64,000 bases of DNA, taken from Pseudomonas sp. JUb42 (GTDB lineage Bacteria; Pseudomonadota; Gammaproteobacteria; Pseudomonadales; Pseudomonadaceae). Within the stretch, counting starts at the first letter, position 1. Each line of letters starts with the position of its first letter. Under the pieces are notes generated by a model. That model was not told the origin of the DNA and ran no database searches. It worked only from the letters and a program-made list of their open reading frames with translations. A program made the translations under genes and the position numbers. The DNA lies in assembly GCF_024807945.1 (NCBI RefSeq), contig NZ_JANUFD010000018.1, forward strand, positions 124,001-188,000, read 5' to 3'. Below, in pieces: positions 17,722 through 25,914 of this stretch.

Positions 17722-19114
17722 TGCACTGGCGTTGCTGATCGCCCTGACCCTGCAAGGCTGCTCCCTGGCGCCGACTTACCGGCAGCCCGAGGTGGCCCTG
17801 CCTGCGCAGTTCAAGGACAGCCAGATCGGCCCCTGGCATAGCGCCCAGGTCACCGACCGCGTGCCCGAACAGTGGTGGCAACTGTACAACGAGCCGCACC
17901 TGAACGAGCTGCAACAACAGTTGCTCAAGGCCAACCCTGACCTTGCGGCGGCACTGGCCCACTATGACGACGCCCTGGCCTATGCCAGCCAGTTGCACGG
18001 CGGACTGTTCCCGCAGCTGGGTGTCTCTCTTCAGCCGCTGCGCCAGCGCCAGTCGGATAACCGACCGTTACGCGGCGATACCCAGCCGTCGGTCTATAAC
18101 AGCGACACCCTGAGCCTGGGTCTGAGTTTCGATCTGGACCTGTGGGGCCGGATTCGCAATCAGGTGGCGGCGGGCGATGCCCAGGCCCAGGCGTCCGGTG
18201 ATGATCTGGCAGTGGCGCGCCTGAGCCTGCAACGTCAGTTGGCCAGCCTGTATGTGCAAGTGCGCGGCCTGGATGCCCAGGGCAAGATCCTCACCGACTC
18301 TCTGGGCGACTATCAGCAGGCCCTGCAACTGACTCGCGATCGCTATCAGGGCAAGATCGCCTCGGAACTGGACCTGACCCGGGCCCAGAGCCAACTGGCC
18401 CAGGCCCAGGCGCAACTCGACGACATCCAGGCCCAGCGCAATCTGGGCGAACATGCCATTGCCGAACTGGTAGGAGCCCTGCCCAGCGATTTCAATCTGG
18501 CAGTCAACGTACAGCCGTTAGCCCTGCCGAAGATTCCCGCCGCCCTGCCCGGCAGCCTGCTGCAACAGCGCCCGGATATCGCCGCCGCCGAACGCCGGGT
18601 GTTCGCCGCCAATGCCGGGATCGGCGTGGCTCGGGCGGCCTGGTATCCCGACTTCAGTCTCAGCGGCCTGCTGGGCGGCCAGACCCAGGGCGCGGGCAAC
18701 CTGCTCACCGCCGCCAACCGCTTCTGGGCCTTGGGGCCGGTGGTCAGCCTGCCGCTGTTCGACGGCGGCCGCCGCAGCGCCGCTGATCGTCAGGCCAGGG
18801 CCGAATTCGAAGAAGCCGCCGCCCACTACCACGGCCAGGTGCTCAAGGCCGTGCGCGAAGTGGAAGACAATCTGAGCCAGCTACGCGACCTGCAGCGCGA
18901 AACCCAGGACCAGCAGGCCGCCGTCGACGCCGCACAGCATGCTGAACAGATCGCCATGAGCAGCTACCAGGCCGGCGCGCTGAATTACCTGGACGTGGTC
19001 ACCGCCCAGACCACCGCACTGGAAGCCCAGCGGCGTTTGCAGGTGGTGCAGAGCAGCCAGCTGCAGGCCAGTGTCGGTTTGCTGGTGGCGTTGGGTGGGG
19101 GTTGGAAAGCCTAG
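17705..19114 (+). CDS. RND efflux outer membrane factor, NodT/OprM family lipoprotein
   Basis: A 469-residue TolC-type channel starting MRPRLDALALLIALTLQGCS, with lipobox LQGC making it an outer-membrane lipoprotein. Family marks are SLAPTYRQPEVALPAQF, the duplicated OEP repeats, LSLGLSFDLDLWGRIRN and QRPDIAAAERRVFAANAGIG. An in-frame start 78 bp upstream would lie wholly inside the adaptor gene and lack a signal peptide. As the last gene of the operon it provides the exit duct for the pump, whose permease gene is frameshifted. Confidence 0.92.
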   Translation: MRPRLDALALLIALTLQGCSLAPTYRQPEVALPAQFKDSQIGPWHSAQVTDRVPEQWWQLYNEPHLNELQQQLLKANPDLAAALAHYDDALAYASQLHGGLFPQLGVSLQPLRQRQSDNRPLRGDTQPSVYNSDTLSLGLSFDLDLWGRIRNQVAAGDAQAQASGDDLAVARLSLQRQLASLYVQVRGLDAQGKILTDSLGDYQQALQLTRDRYQGKIASELDLTRAQSQLAQAQAQLDDIQAQRNLGEHAIAELVGALPSDFNLAVNVQPLALPKIPAALPGSLLQQRPDIAAAERRVFAANAGIGVARAAWYPDFSLSGLLGGQTQGAGNLLTAANRFWALGPVVSLPLFDGGRRSAADRQARAEFEEAAAHYHGQVLKAVREVEDNLSQLRDLQRETQDQQAAVDAAQHAEQIAMSSYQAGALNYLDVVTAQTTALEAQRRLQVVQSSQLQASVGLLVALGGGWKA

Positions 19115-19174
19115 AACACATTGCAAACCTGAGGGAGCAACCACATGGAAGCGAATGCAGTGTGCGGGCGAATT

Positions 19175-19296
19175 TGTGGGAGCGAATTCATTCGCGAAGA
19201 GGCCGGTAGATCCGCTGCATGTGTATCGCCCGCAGCACCGCTTTCGCGAATAAATTCGCTCCTACAAAAACCACTCTCATGGAATTCGCTCCCACA
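19175..19296. repeat. REPIN plus an extra half-arm
   Basis: A full pair TGTGGGAGCGAATTCATTCG ... AATTCGCTCCTACA (19175-19266) is followed by an isolated right arm GGAATTCGCTCCCACA (about 19280-19296), suggesting partial duplication. The interval separates the outer membrane factor from the convergent hydrolase. Confidence 0.85.
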
Positions 19297-19305
19297 AGAG
19301 TGGAG

Positions 19306-20154
19306 TCAGGTATTTTCAGGCAAGACAAACCTAAACAACTGCGCAGGCGAATCGACCAGCATCGCCTGGCGCAAACTCTCTGAACAGCCCAGGGCCCGCA
19401 ACTGCTCCATCACCGCACCATAGCCAACATCCTGTTCATGCTGGGTATGCGGCCAGTCACTGCCCCAGACCAGACGTTGTGGGCCGAGGCTTTGTTCCAG
19501 CAGAGGCAGCACGGAGCAGGCGAATTCGAGGTTCTGCCGGGCATCCCCGGCCAACCGGTAAATCGCCGAGACCTTCATCCACAACTGCCCAGTGGTGCCT
19601 AGATCGAGCAGCTCGATAAAACCAGGCTGATTCACCCCAAGACGCGCATCCGGACGGCCGAAATGATCGACCACGATCTTGCAGCCAAACGGCAGCAAGG
19701 CACGCACCAGCTGCGGCAAGTCTTCCACCTGACGATGCAGTTCGATATGCCAGTCCAGCTCGGCGATATGCCCGAACAACACCTGCCACTCGGGCTCGGT
19801 GAAATCCGGCAACGGCTTGCCCATCAGATTCAGACGGATGCCCGTCACACCCTGAGTGGCCATGGCCTGCAACTCGGCGCGGCTGATATCCCGAGCGACG
19901 ACCACGACCCCGCGCAGCTGCTCAGGGGCCTGGGCCAGCGCCGCCAGCAGGTAACTGTTGTCGGTACCGAGGAAACTCGGCTGCACCAGTACGCCATGGC
20001 TCAGGCCGTGCCGCGCCAGATTGGCCAGATACAGCGCCAGGGTTGCGTCATAGTCGGGGGTGTAGCGGCGCGCGCTGGTCAGTTGCAGATCACGACTGAA
20101 GACATGGGCGTGGCTGTCGATGCCGAGAATCGGCGCGGTACGGGTATGGGGCAT
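19306..20154 (-). CDS. Amidohydrolase-2 family metal-dependent hydrolase (lactonase-like)
   Basis: A 282-residue TIM-barrel hydrolase of the 2-pyrone-4,6-dicarboxylate lactonase/4-sulfomuconolactonase type. Metal and active-site segments are DSHAHVF (HxH at 15/17), LNLMGKPLPD, HIELHRQ, VVDHFGRPDA and WGSDWPHTQ (catalytic Asp). It is the last gene of a minus-strand set with an MFS permease 59 bp upstream and a UTRA-type GntR regulator. Together they look like a small catabolic operon for a lactone or aromatic ring-cleavage acid. The exact substrate is not known. Confidence 0.88.
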   Translation of the reverse strand: MPHTRTAPILGIDSHAHVFSRDLQLTSARRYTPDYDATLALYLANLARHGLSHGVLVQPSFLGTDNSYLLAALAQAPEQLRGVVVVARDISRAELQAMATQGVTGIRLNLMGKPLPDFTEPEWQVLFGHIAELDWHIELHRQVEDLPQLVRALLPFGCKIVVDHFGRPDARLGVNQPGFIELLDLGTTGQLWMKVSAIYRLAGDARQNLEFACSVLPLLEQSLGPQRLVWGSDWPHTQHEQDVGYGAVMEQLRALGCSESLRQAMLVDSPAQLFRFVLPENT

Positions 20155-20213
20155 GGAACTCGTCTATGTAGAAAGACGCGGCGCAAGAGCACGCCGCGCA
20201 ACAAGGGGATCTA

Positions 20214-21494
20214 TCAGGCCTGCTGTGCCTGGGGCGTCTCGGCCGTGGCCGGAACACTGGTTTCCAGGCTGCGGCCACGGGTTTCCGGCAGCAACAGCGC
20301 GGCCAGCACGGCAACACCGTAGGCAATCCCGGCGTCGATGCCGATGGCCGACCCCAGGGACATGGACTCGCTCATGTGGCCGACCAGGAACGGGAACACC
20401 GAGGACAGCACGCGGCCGAAGTTGTAGCAGAAACCGACCCCGGCACCGCGCACGTCGGTGGGGTACAGCTCGTTGAAAAAGGCACCAAGGCTGGCCGGAA
20501 TACCTGCGGCGAAGAAGCCCAGCGGGAAGCCGAGAAACAGCATCTGTGTGTTGGTCAGCGGCAGGAATACATAGCACTGCACCGTGGTCACGCAACACAG
20601 GGCGAACAACAGGATGTTTTTGCGCCGACCGATGCGATCGATCATCAGGCCGCTGGCCACGCAACCGCACCAGAAGGCGAAGATAATCACCGCCAGGTAG
20701 CCGCCGGAGCTGAGCACGGACAGGTTGCGCTCGGTCTTGAGGAACGTTGGCAGCCAGGTCATCACCGCGTGGTAACCGCCGTGGGCGCCAAGGCCGAGCA
20801 AACCACCGAGCAGGGTCACGCGCAGCAGTTCAGGGCGGAAAATACCAGCCAGGGACTTGAAGAAACTCTGCGGGATGGCGTTCTCTTTCTGCAGGCGCTG
20901 GAAGCTGTCCGGCTCTTCGACGTTACGGCGTACCCAGATGATCAGCAGCGACGGCAGCAGGCCGACCAGGAACATCACGCGCCAGGCCATATCCTGCGGC
21001 ACAAAGGAATAGATCAGGGTGAACACACCCACCGCCAGCCCCCAACCCACAGCCCAGGCGCTCTGAACCGTGCCCATGACCTTGCCGCGATATTTCGGCT
21101 GGATGGTCTCGGCCATCAGCACCGCACCGGCCGCCCACTCACCGCCGATGCCAAAGCCTTGCAGCGCTTTGACGATCAGCAACTGATTGAAGCCGGTGAC
21201 GAAGGCGGACAGGAAGGTGAACACCGAGAACCACAGGATCATCCACTGCAGGGTGCGTACACGACCGTAGCGGTCCGACAGCGTGCCGCCGACCCAGCCA
21301 CCCAAGGCCGAGGTCACCAGGGTCACGCCGCTGATCAGGCCCGCGTCACCCTTACTCAGGGCAAAGGCGGCAATCAGTGCTGGAATCGCCAGACCGAACA
21401 TTTGTACTTCCAGGGCATCCAGCGACCAGCCGCCGAAGCAGGCCCAGAATGTCTTGCGCTCGCGCGCAGTGATTTGGCGATACCAACTGAACAT
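20214..21494 (-). CDS. MFS organic-acid permease (aromatic acid/sialate-type)
   Basis: A 426-residue, 12-helix transporter starting MFSWYRQITARERKTFWACF. The loop 2-3 motif GGTLSDRYGRVRT, the helix 4-5 RGKVMGTVQSAWAVGWG and the loop 8-9 DRIGRRKNI are standard MFS signatures. The opening GWSLDALEVQMFGLAIPALIA resembles proton-symport carboxylate permeases such as PcaK, NanT and MucK. It lies between the regulator and hydrolase genes of one operon, so it probably imports the hydrolase substrate or its precursor. Confidence 0.87.
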   Translation of the reverse strand: MFSWYRQITARERKTFWACFGGWSLDALEVQMFGLAIPALIAAFALSKGDAGLISGVTLVTSALGGWVGGTLSDRYGRVRTLQWMILWFSVFTFLSAFVTGFNQLLIVKALQGFGIGGEWAAGAVLMAETIQPKYRGKVMGTVQSAWAVGWGLAVGVFTLIYSFVPQDMAWRVMFLVGLLPSLLIIWVRRNVEEPDSFQRLQKENAIPQSFFKSLAGIFRPELLRVTLLGGLLGLGAHGGYHAVMTWLPTFLKTERNLSVLSSGGYLAVIIFAFWCGCVASGLMIDRIGRRKNILLFALCCVTTVQCYVFLPLTNTQMLFLGFPLGFFAAGIPASLGAFFNELYPTDVRGAGVGFCYNFGRVLSSVFPFLVGHMSESMSLGSAIGIDAGIAYGVAVLAALLLPETRGRSLETSVPATAETPQAQQA

Positions 21495-21533
21495 GATTGT
21501 TGTCCTTATAAGTGTGGGCAGTGTTGCAAGGCG

Positions 21534-22265
21534 TCAGCGAATGTCGACGCTGTAGCGGAAATGGCTGGCGTGACCGCGCGAGCGACGCCATTCCAGAGGA
21601 TGGCCGGCGTAATTGCGGGCCAGACGTTCGATCACCACCACCGGGCTGTTGGCCGGAATCTGCAGCAGACGCGCATGCACATCGCTGACGGCTTCGGCGG
21701 TAAGGGTTTCTTCGGCGTAGGCGACGACCTGGCCGCAGAGTTCTTCGTAGATGGGGTAAAGCAACGGGCCGTGGCGATCCAGTTCGGTCTCCAGCAACGC
21801 CTGGAACTGCACGCGCGGCAGCCAGATTTCCTCGGCCAGCACCGGCTGGGCATCGAGCAGACGCAGACGCACTATGCGAATCACCGGAGCATCGGGCATC
21901 AGGCCCAAAGCATGACTGACAGCCGACGGCGCCAGCAGCGGTTCGATGGACAGGATGCGGCTCTCCGGCACCCGACGCTCACCGGCAGCGGTCTGGAAGC
22001 GGAAGAAACGGAACAGCGAAGACTGGAATTGCGGGCGGCGAATAAAAGTGCCACGGCCCTGTTGGCGCTCGAGAATATTCTCGGCGACCAGCATGTCGAT
22101 GGCCTTGCGCACCGTGCCGGTAGACAGGCAGTACTCACTGGAAAGCGCCGCCTCGGTAGGAATCGCCTCCCCCGGACGCCAGCGGTTATTGGCGATTTGC
22201 TCAGCCAACTGGTCACGCAGGCGTTGATAAAGCGGCAGACGGTCGTCGCTGGAAAGCTGGTTCAT
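21534..22265 (-). CDS. GntR-family regulator with UTRA domain (HutC subfamily)
   Basis: A 243-residue protein. The N-terminal winged helix (PLYQRLRDQLAEQIANNRW, IPTEAALSSEYCLSTGTVRK) is followed by a UTRA ligand domain (about 80-235) with EEIWLPRVQFQALLE and VVVIERLARNYAGHPLEWRR. Usually such proteins repress an adjacent operon until a small acid or sugar binds. It is first in the regulator-permease-hydrolase set (39 bp before the permease), so autoregulation of the whole operon is likely. Confidence 0.9.
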   Translation of the reverse strand: MNQLSSDDRLPLYQRLRDQLAEQIANNRWRPGEAIPTEAALSSEYCLSTGTVRKAIDMLVAENILERQQGRGTFIRRPQFQSSLFRFFRFQTAAGERRVPESRILSIEPLLAPSAVSHALGLMPDAPVIRIVRLRLLDAQPVLAEEIWLPRVQFQALLETELDRHGPLLYPIYEELCGQVVAYAEETLTAEAVSDVHARLLQIPANSPVVVIERLARNYAGHPLEWRRSRGHASHFRYSVDIR

Positions 22266-22288
22266 GGTCGAGCTTCACTGTTTTAGTT

Positions 22289-22304
22289 ATATAGTCATCT
22301 ATAT
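22289..22304. promoter_or_regulatory. Candidate operator for the UTRA GntR regulator
   Basis: ATATAGTCATCTATAT is an inverted repeat of ATATAG around four bases, located 24 bp upstream of the regulator ATG in an AT-rich stretch where a promoter is expected. Confidence 0.45.
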
Positions 22305-22410
22305 GAATCTAAGTGAAGTATTCTCCTGATACAAAGTGACGTCAAGGTGCCAGTAGGAACTTTCGTCGGTTCACTCACCGCCGCGGAAGATGAATCGACT
22401 TCACCGGCCT

Positions 22411-22435
22411 CTTCGCAGGCAAGCCTGCTCCCACA
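22411..22435. repeat. Single REP arm
   Basis: CTTCGCAGGCAAGCCTGCTC followed by CCACA is a right arm with no paired left arm. It lies beside the full REPIN at 22457. Confidence 0.7.
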
Positions 22436-22456
22436 CTGCAAACGCCCTGCTGAATC

Positions 22457-22550
22457 TGTGGGAGCGAGGCTTGCCCGCGAAGAGGTCCGTACATTCGGCA
22501 CATCGTCATCGGCTGATAAATAGCCTTCGCGGGCAAGCCTCGCTCCCACA
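22457..22550. repeat. REPIN, GTGGGAGCGAGGCTTGCC type
   Basis: Perfect arms TGTGGGAGCGAGGCTTGCCC and complement, between nitH and the UTRA regulator gene. Confidence 0.9.
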
Positions 22551-22562
22551 TATTGACTGCGT

Positions 22563-23855
22563 CTAGCGGCTGGCCACGCGCAATTCGTCGCCGCCCGAAA
22601 TCGATTCGGCAATCCGCTCCACCAGATACTCGGCATCCCGGGCAATCCCGGAGAAACGCCCCGAGCCCCAGGTGTAGAGCCATGGCAAGCCAAGGAAGTA
22701 CAACCCCGGCTGGGCGGTAACACCGCGCGTGTGGCCCGGATGACCGCGACCATTGAATACCGGCGCCTCGACCCAGGTGAAGTCCGGGCTGAAGCCGATG
22801 CACCAGACGATGCTGGTGATGCCGGCGGCGCTCAGGTCCAGCTCGCCGCGTTCCTGCTGCGGCGCCCAGCGCGGGATATAGACTTCGCCTGCCGGGGCCT
22901 CGATGCCTTGCTCGGCGATGTAGTTGTCGATGGAGCCGTTGATGCGGTTATACACGGCGTCGGCGCTGTCGAGGCTGCGGGCCAGGTCGGTGGAAAACTG
23001 CAGGGTCGAACCTTCGAGGCCGTCCAGACGACCGAACAGCTCCATGCCTTCAGCAGCGAACCGGCGCAGGTCGATATCGCGCCCGCCATCGCGACCGGTG
23101 ACGTAGTGGTTGGTGTTGTCCCGCACCCCTTCGCGCAATGGATGGGCATCAACGCCGATATCGTAGTAGCCCATCTCGGCCAGCCAATCCACCACGTCGC
23201 GCCCCCGGTAAAAGCGTGCGCAACGCGGTGCATCGCCCACCGCCAGGAACACCTTGCGTCCGGCCAGGTGCAGGTCTTCGGCGATCTGCGCACCGGACTG
23301 ACCCGAACCCACCACCAGCACATTGCCCTCGGGCAGGCTTTGCGGGTTGCGGTATTGCTCCGAATGAATCTGGGCGATATCCGCTGGCAGACGCTCGGCC
23401 AGACGCGGAATGATCGGCGTGTGATAACCACCCGAGGCGACGATCACCTGATCAGCCGTGAACTCACCCTTGGACGTATGCACGTCGTAACCGCCATGAC
23501 TGCGCGGTACCACACGACGCACCGTCACCCCTTCCAGCGCCGGGGCATTGACCTTGGCGACGAAGCCGGCCAGGTAAGCGTTGATTTCATCCTTGACCAT
23601 GAAGCCATGGGGATCAGTGCCCGGATGCTCGATGCCATAGCGATAACCCGGCAGCGCACACTGCCAGTTTGGCGTGACCAGGCTGAAGGCATCCCAGCGT
23701 TGATGGCGCCAGGCGTGGGTCAGGCTGTTTTTTTCCAGCAGCAGATGGTCGATGCCCTGGGCTTGCAGGTAATAACTGGCGGACAACCCGGCCTGGCCGC
23801 CGCCGACGATGATGACGCTGTAGTGCGGGGGTTTGACTGAGGTGAGATGTGGCAT
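22563..23855 (-). CDS. nitH: Nit1C-cluster flavin-dependent oxidoreductase (MSMEG_0569 family)
   Basis: A 430-residue flavoprotein starting MPHLTSVKPPHYS. The FAD Rossmann motif is VIIVGGGQAGLSASYYL; a second nucleotide fold has VVGSGQSGAQIAEDL, and an ATG-like VIVASGGYHTPIIPR lies between. This is the flavin monooxygenase-like member of the conserved Nit1C cluster. It is the last nit gene, separated from nitG by a REPIN. The reaction is unproven; family members are presumed NAD(P)H-dependent. The start was chosen because the longer frame is encoded by the REPIN. Confidence 0.88.
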   Translation of the reverse strand: MPHLTSVKPPHYSVIIVGGGQAGLSASYYLQAQGIDHLLLEKNSLTHAWRHQRWDAFSLVTPNWQCALPGYRYGIEHPGTDPHGFMVKDEINAYLAGFVAKVNAPALEGVTVRRVVPRSHGGYDVHTSKGEFTADQVIVASGGYHTPIIPRLAERLPADIAQIHSEQYRNPQSLPEGNVLVVGSGQSGAQIAEDLHLAGRKVFLAVGDAPRCARFYRGRDVVDWLAEMGYYDIGVDAHPLREGVRDNTNHYVTGRDGGRDIDLRRFAAEGMELFGRLDGLEGSTLQFSTDLARSLDSADAVYNRINGSIDNYIAEQGIEAPAGEVYIPRWAPQQERGELDLSAAGITSIVWCIGFSPDFTWVEAPVFNGRGHPGHTRGVTAQPGLYFLGLPWLYTWGSGRFSGIARDAEYLVERIAESISGGDELRVASR

Positions 23856-23889
23856 GGGTGAGTCTCCAATAGCGATGAGTACGGAAGCC

Positions 23890-23981
23890 GTTGGAGCGAG
23901 GCTTGCCCGCGAAGGCAATGTTTCAGTTTCAACAAATCGGCCGGATGTACCGACCTCTTCGCGGGCAAGCCTCGCTCCAAC
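23890..23981. repeat. REPIN inside the nit operon (nitG-nitH)
   Basis: Perfect arms GTTGGAGCGAGGCTTGCCCG and complement in the gap between two co-oriented nit genes. Confidence 0.9.
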
Positions 23982-23996
23982 AAAATAGTGTTCGGG

Positions 23997-24317
23997 CTAG
24001 AAAGAACTCCACCCCGCCCCGGTAACCCGGCCGCCGCCTTCGGTGCGCATGCTCAACACCGCCACCGGCCCGTCCTGCTGGCGCGAGGCTTGGCCCTTGA
24101 GTGAGTTGAGGGTGTCCATGGCCGAGCTGCAGTAGAAGCCCTTGACCTGCTTGACCCGCTCGGACGCGTTGTTCAGGCCGCCTTCGATGCGCTCAAGAAA
24201 GTCCGCCAGCGGGTAGCTGGCGCCCTCCTGAAGATGCTCGTAGATCACCGTGGACGGCGAGTAACCGGCCGCTTCCTTGCCGTCGGGCCAGCGGATCTTG
24301 AAGTTGACTGCGGGCAT
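23997..24317 (-). CDS. nitG: Nit1C-cluster small protein (MSMEG_0570 family)
   Basis: A 106-residue protein starting MPAVNFKIRWPDGKEAAGYS, with SPSTVIYEHLQEGASYPLAD and KGFYCSSAMD. It matches the MSMEG_0570/Sll0788-type nitrogen starvation response family by composition and position. No enzymatic motif is visible; one conserved Cys lies in FYCSSA. Its ATG is one base from the nitF stop, so translation is coupled. Reported function is unknown beyond association with cyanide or nitrile nitrogen use. Confidence 0.82.
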   Translation of the reverse strand: MPAVNFKIRWPDGKEAAGYSPSTVIYEHLQEGASYPLADFLERIEGGLNNASERVKQVKGFYCSSAMDTLNSLKGQASRQQDGPVAVLSMRTEGGGRVTGAGWSSF

Positions 24318-24318
24318 A

Positions 24319-25344
24319 TCAGTGCTCCTGTGGTTGCACGGAGGAAAGATCGAGTTGCGCATAGCTGAAGCCGGTGAAAGACCGCTCGCGCAGGTTCCAG
24401 AATTGGTCGTGTTGTGCGCCGTCGCGCACGTTCAGCGCGCCGCTGTCGGTGACCTGGCCGATGCGTTGGCAACGCAGGCCTTCGAAGGCAAAAGCGGCCT
24501 GGACGTTGTCCCAATCGGCGGCGTCGAGGGTCATCAGGAAGCCGTAGCTGGGGAAGACTTGCAGCCAGCGCAGCAGGTCGCCGTCGGCCGGGCATGGCAG
24601 GCTCGCCAGGTCGATTTCGGCGCCGCAACCGGTGCTTTCCAGCAGCATCAGCAGGCTGCCCAGCACCCCGGCGTTGCTGATGTCCTTGGCCGCCTTGAGC
24701 AAGCCGGCTTCGGCCAGGCGCGGCAGCACCTCAAGCTTGCTGCGCAGGCGTTCGGCAGGTACGCCTTCGAAGGCTTTCCAGTACGTGCTGTCGGCGTGCC
24801 AGACGCCTTCCAGATCCACGGCCATGGCAATCACCTGCCCCGGCATCACATGCAGGCTCGACAGCAAGCGACTGGCAATACCGGTAATAGCCACGGCCAG
24901 CGCCGTCGGGTTACCCGCCGCCTGACTGGTATGGCCGCCCGCCAATAACAAGCCGTAGGCGCGGCAGGCGGCCTGGATTCCGGCGAGGATTTGCCCGGCT
25001 GCGGCCTCATCGTGATGCCAGTAGGCATTCACCACCGCCGTCGCCCGGCCGCCCATGGCGGTGATATCGCTGACGTTGGCCATCACTGCCGACCAGCCGG
25101 CGAACCAGGGCGCCGCGCTGACGAAACCGGGCAACATGCCTTCGATGGCCAGCAACTGGTAATGCTCGCCGCAGGCAATGGCTGCCGTGTCGTCGCCGGG
25201 CAAGGCATACAGCTGCTGACGGGTCAGAGGCCGGGAGTGATCGGCCAATACCGTGGCCGGTTGTTGAATGGCCTGCTTGGAGCGCATCGCCGGAGTATCT
25301 CGCAGGGCTGCCAGCAGTTCGCCAAGAGGCAGGAAATCAGCCAT
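24319..25344 (-). CDS. nitF: AIR synthase-like ATP-binding protein (Sll0787 family), Nit1C cluster
   Basis: A 341-residue PurM/AIRS-fold protein. PurM-like features are VMANVSDITAMGGRATAVV, GLLLAGGHTSQAAGNPTALA and KDISNAGVLGSLLMLLES, the latter matching the phosphate/Mg2+ region of the superfamily (ThiL, SelD, HypE, PurM). The family probably uses ATP to activate a carboxylate or amide, but the substrate is unknown. It overlaps the nitE stop by 8 bp and is followed within 1 bp by nitG. Confidence 0.86.
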   Translation of the reverse strand: MADFLPLGELLAALRDTPAMRSKQAIQQPATVLADHSRPLTRQQLYALPGDDTAAIACGEHYQLLAIEGMLPGFVSAAPWFAGWSAVMANVSDITAMGGRATAVVNAYWHHDEAAAGQILAGIQAACRAYGLLLAGGHTSQAAGNPTALAVAITGIASRLLSSLHVMPGQVIAMAVDLEGVWHADSTYWKAFEGVPAERLRSKLEVLPRLAEAGLLKAAKDISNAGVLGSLLMLLESTGCGAEIDLASLPCPADGDLLRWLQVFPSYGFLMTLDAADWDNVQAAFAFEGLRCQRIGQVTDSGALNVRDGAQHDQFWNLRERSFTGFSYAQLDLSSVQPQEH

Positions 25345-25897
25345 GACGAGCCCCCTTCAGTGGGCCCAGTGACACCTGGCGAGGCATGAACGGATAGCTC
25401 ACCAGGTCCGCCTGCATCAGGCAATGGGGCTGGCCGAGCAGTTCAAGGGGTTGCAGAGTCCGCCAGTGCAGACTGTGGAAATACGCCTCGTTGGCCTGCT
25501 GCACCGTGGCGTGAAACACCTCGCAGCCTAGTTCCTTGGCCCGGGATACCGCCTCGTTGACCAGCGCCTTGCCGATCATGCTGTGCCGGCGATAGGCCTG
25601 GGCCACGCACAGACGCCCGCCAAACCACAGTCCCGGTTGCGGCTGATAGATACGCACGGCACCGACCACTTGATCGGCCATGCCGCAGTTGCCCGCCAGG
25701 GCGACAATGGCAATGGCCTGGAAGTCGTGGCCGTCCTTGTCCTGGGGCAGCAGTTGTTGCTCGTCGGAAAACACCGCCCGGCGCAGGGCGTAATAGGCCT
25801 GCTTCTCCCACGGTTCGCTGGCGGGCTTGACCACCAGTTCACCGGCGCGAAACGGCTCGAAGGTACTGTCGACCAAGGCATAGGCCAGATTGGGCAT
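25337..25897 (-). CDS. nitE: GNAT N-acetyltransferase, Nit1C cluster (MSMEG_0567/Sll0786 family)
   Basis: A 186-residue GNAT fold protein starting MPNLAYALVDSTFEPF. The acetyl-CoA region is GGRLCVAQAYRRHSMIGKAL, with ALVNEAVSRAKELGCEVF as the following helix, and FSDEQQLLPQDKDGHDFQAI near residues 55-75. A further upstream start is open but has no conserved sequence. It sits between the radical SAM and AIRS-like genes. The acyl acceptor is unknown. Confidence 0.85.
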   Translation of the reverse strand: MPNLAYALVDSTFEPFRAGELVVKPASEPWEKQAYYALRRAVFSDEQQLLPQDKDGHDFQAIAIVALAGNCGMADQVVGAVRIYQPQPGLWFGGRLCVAQAYRRHSMIGKALVNEAVSRAKELGCEVFHATVQQANEAYFHSLHWRTLQPLELLGQPHCLMQADLVSYPFMPRQVSLGPLKGARHG

Positions 25898-25914
25898 GAG
25901 CGTGACTCCCGCAG

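Noticed and set aside
20376..22286. A 636-codon plus-strand open frame
   Set aside because: Antisense to the MFS permease and UTRA regulator, both clearly real; composition is Gln/His-rich as expected of a shadow frame.
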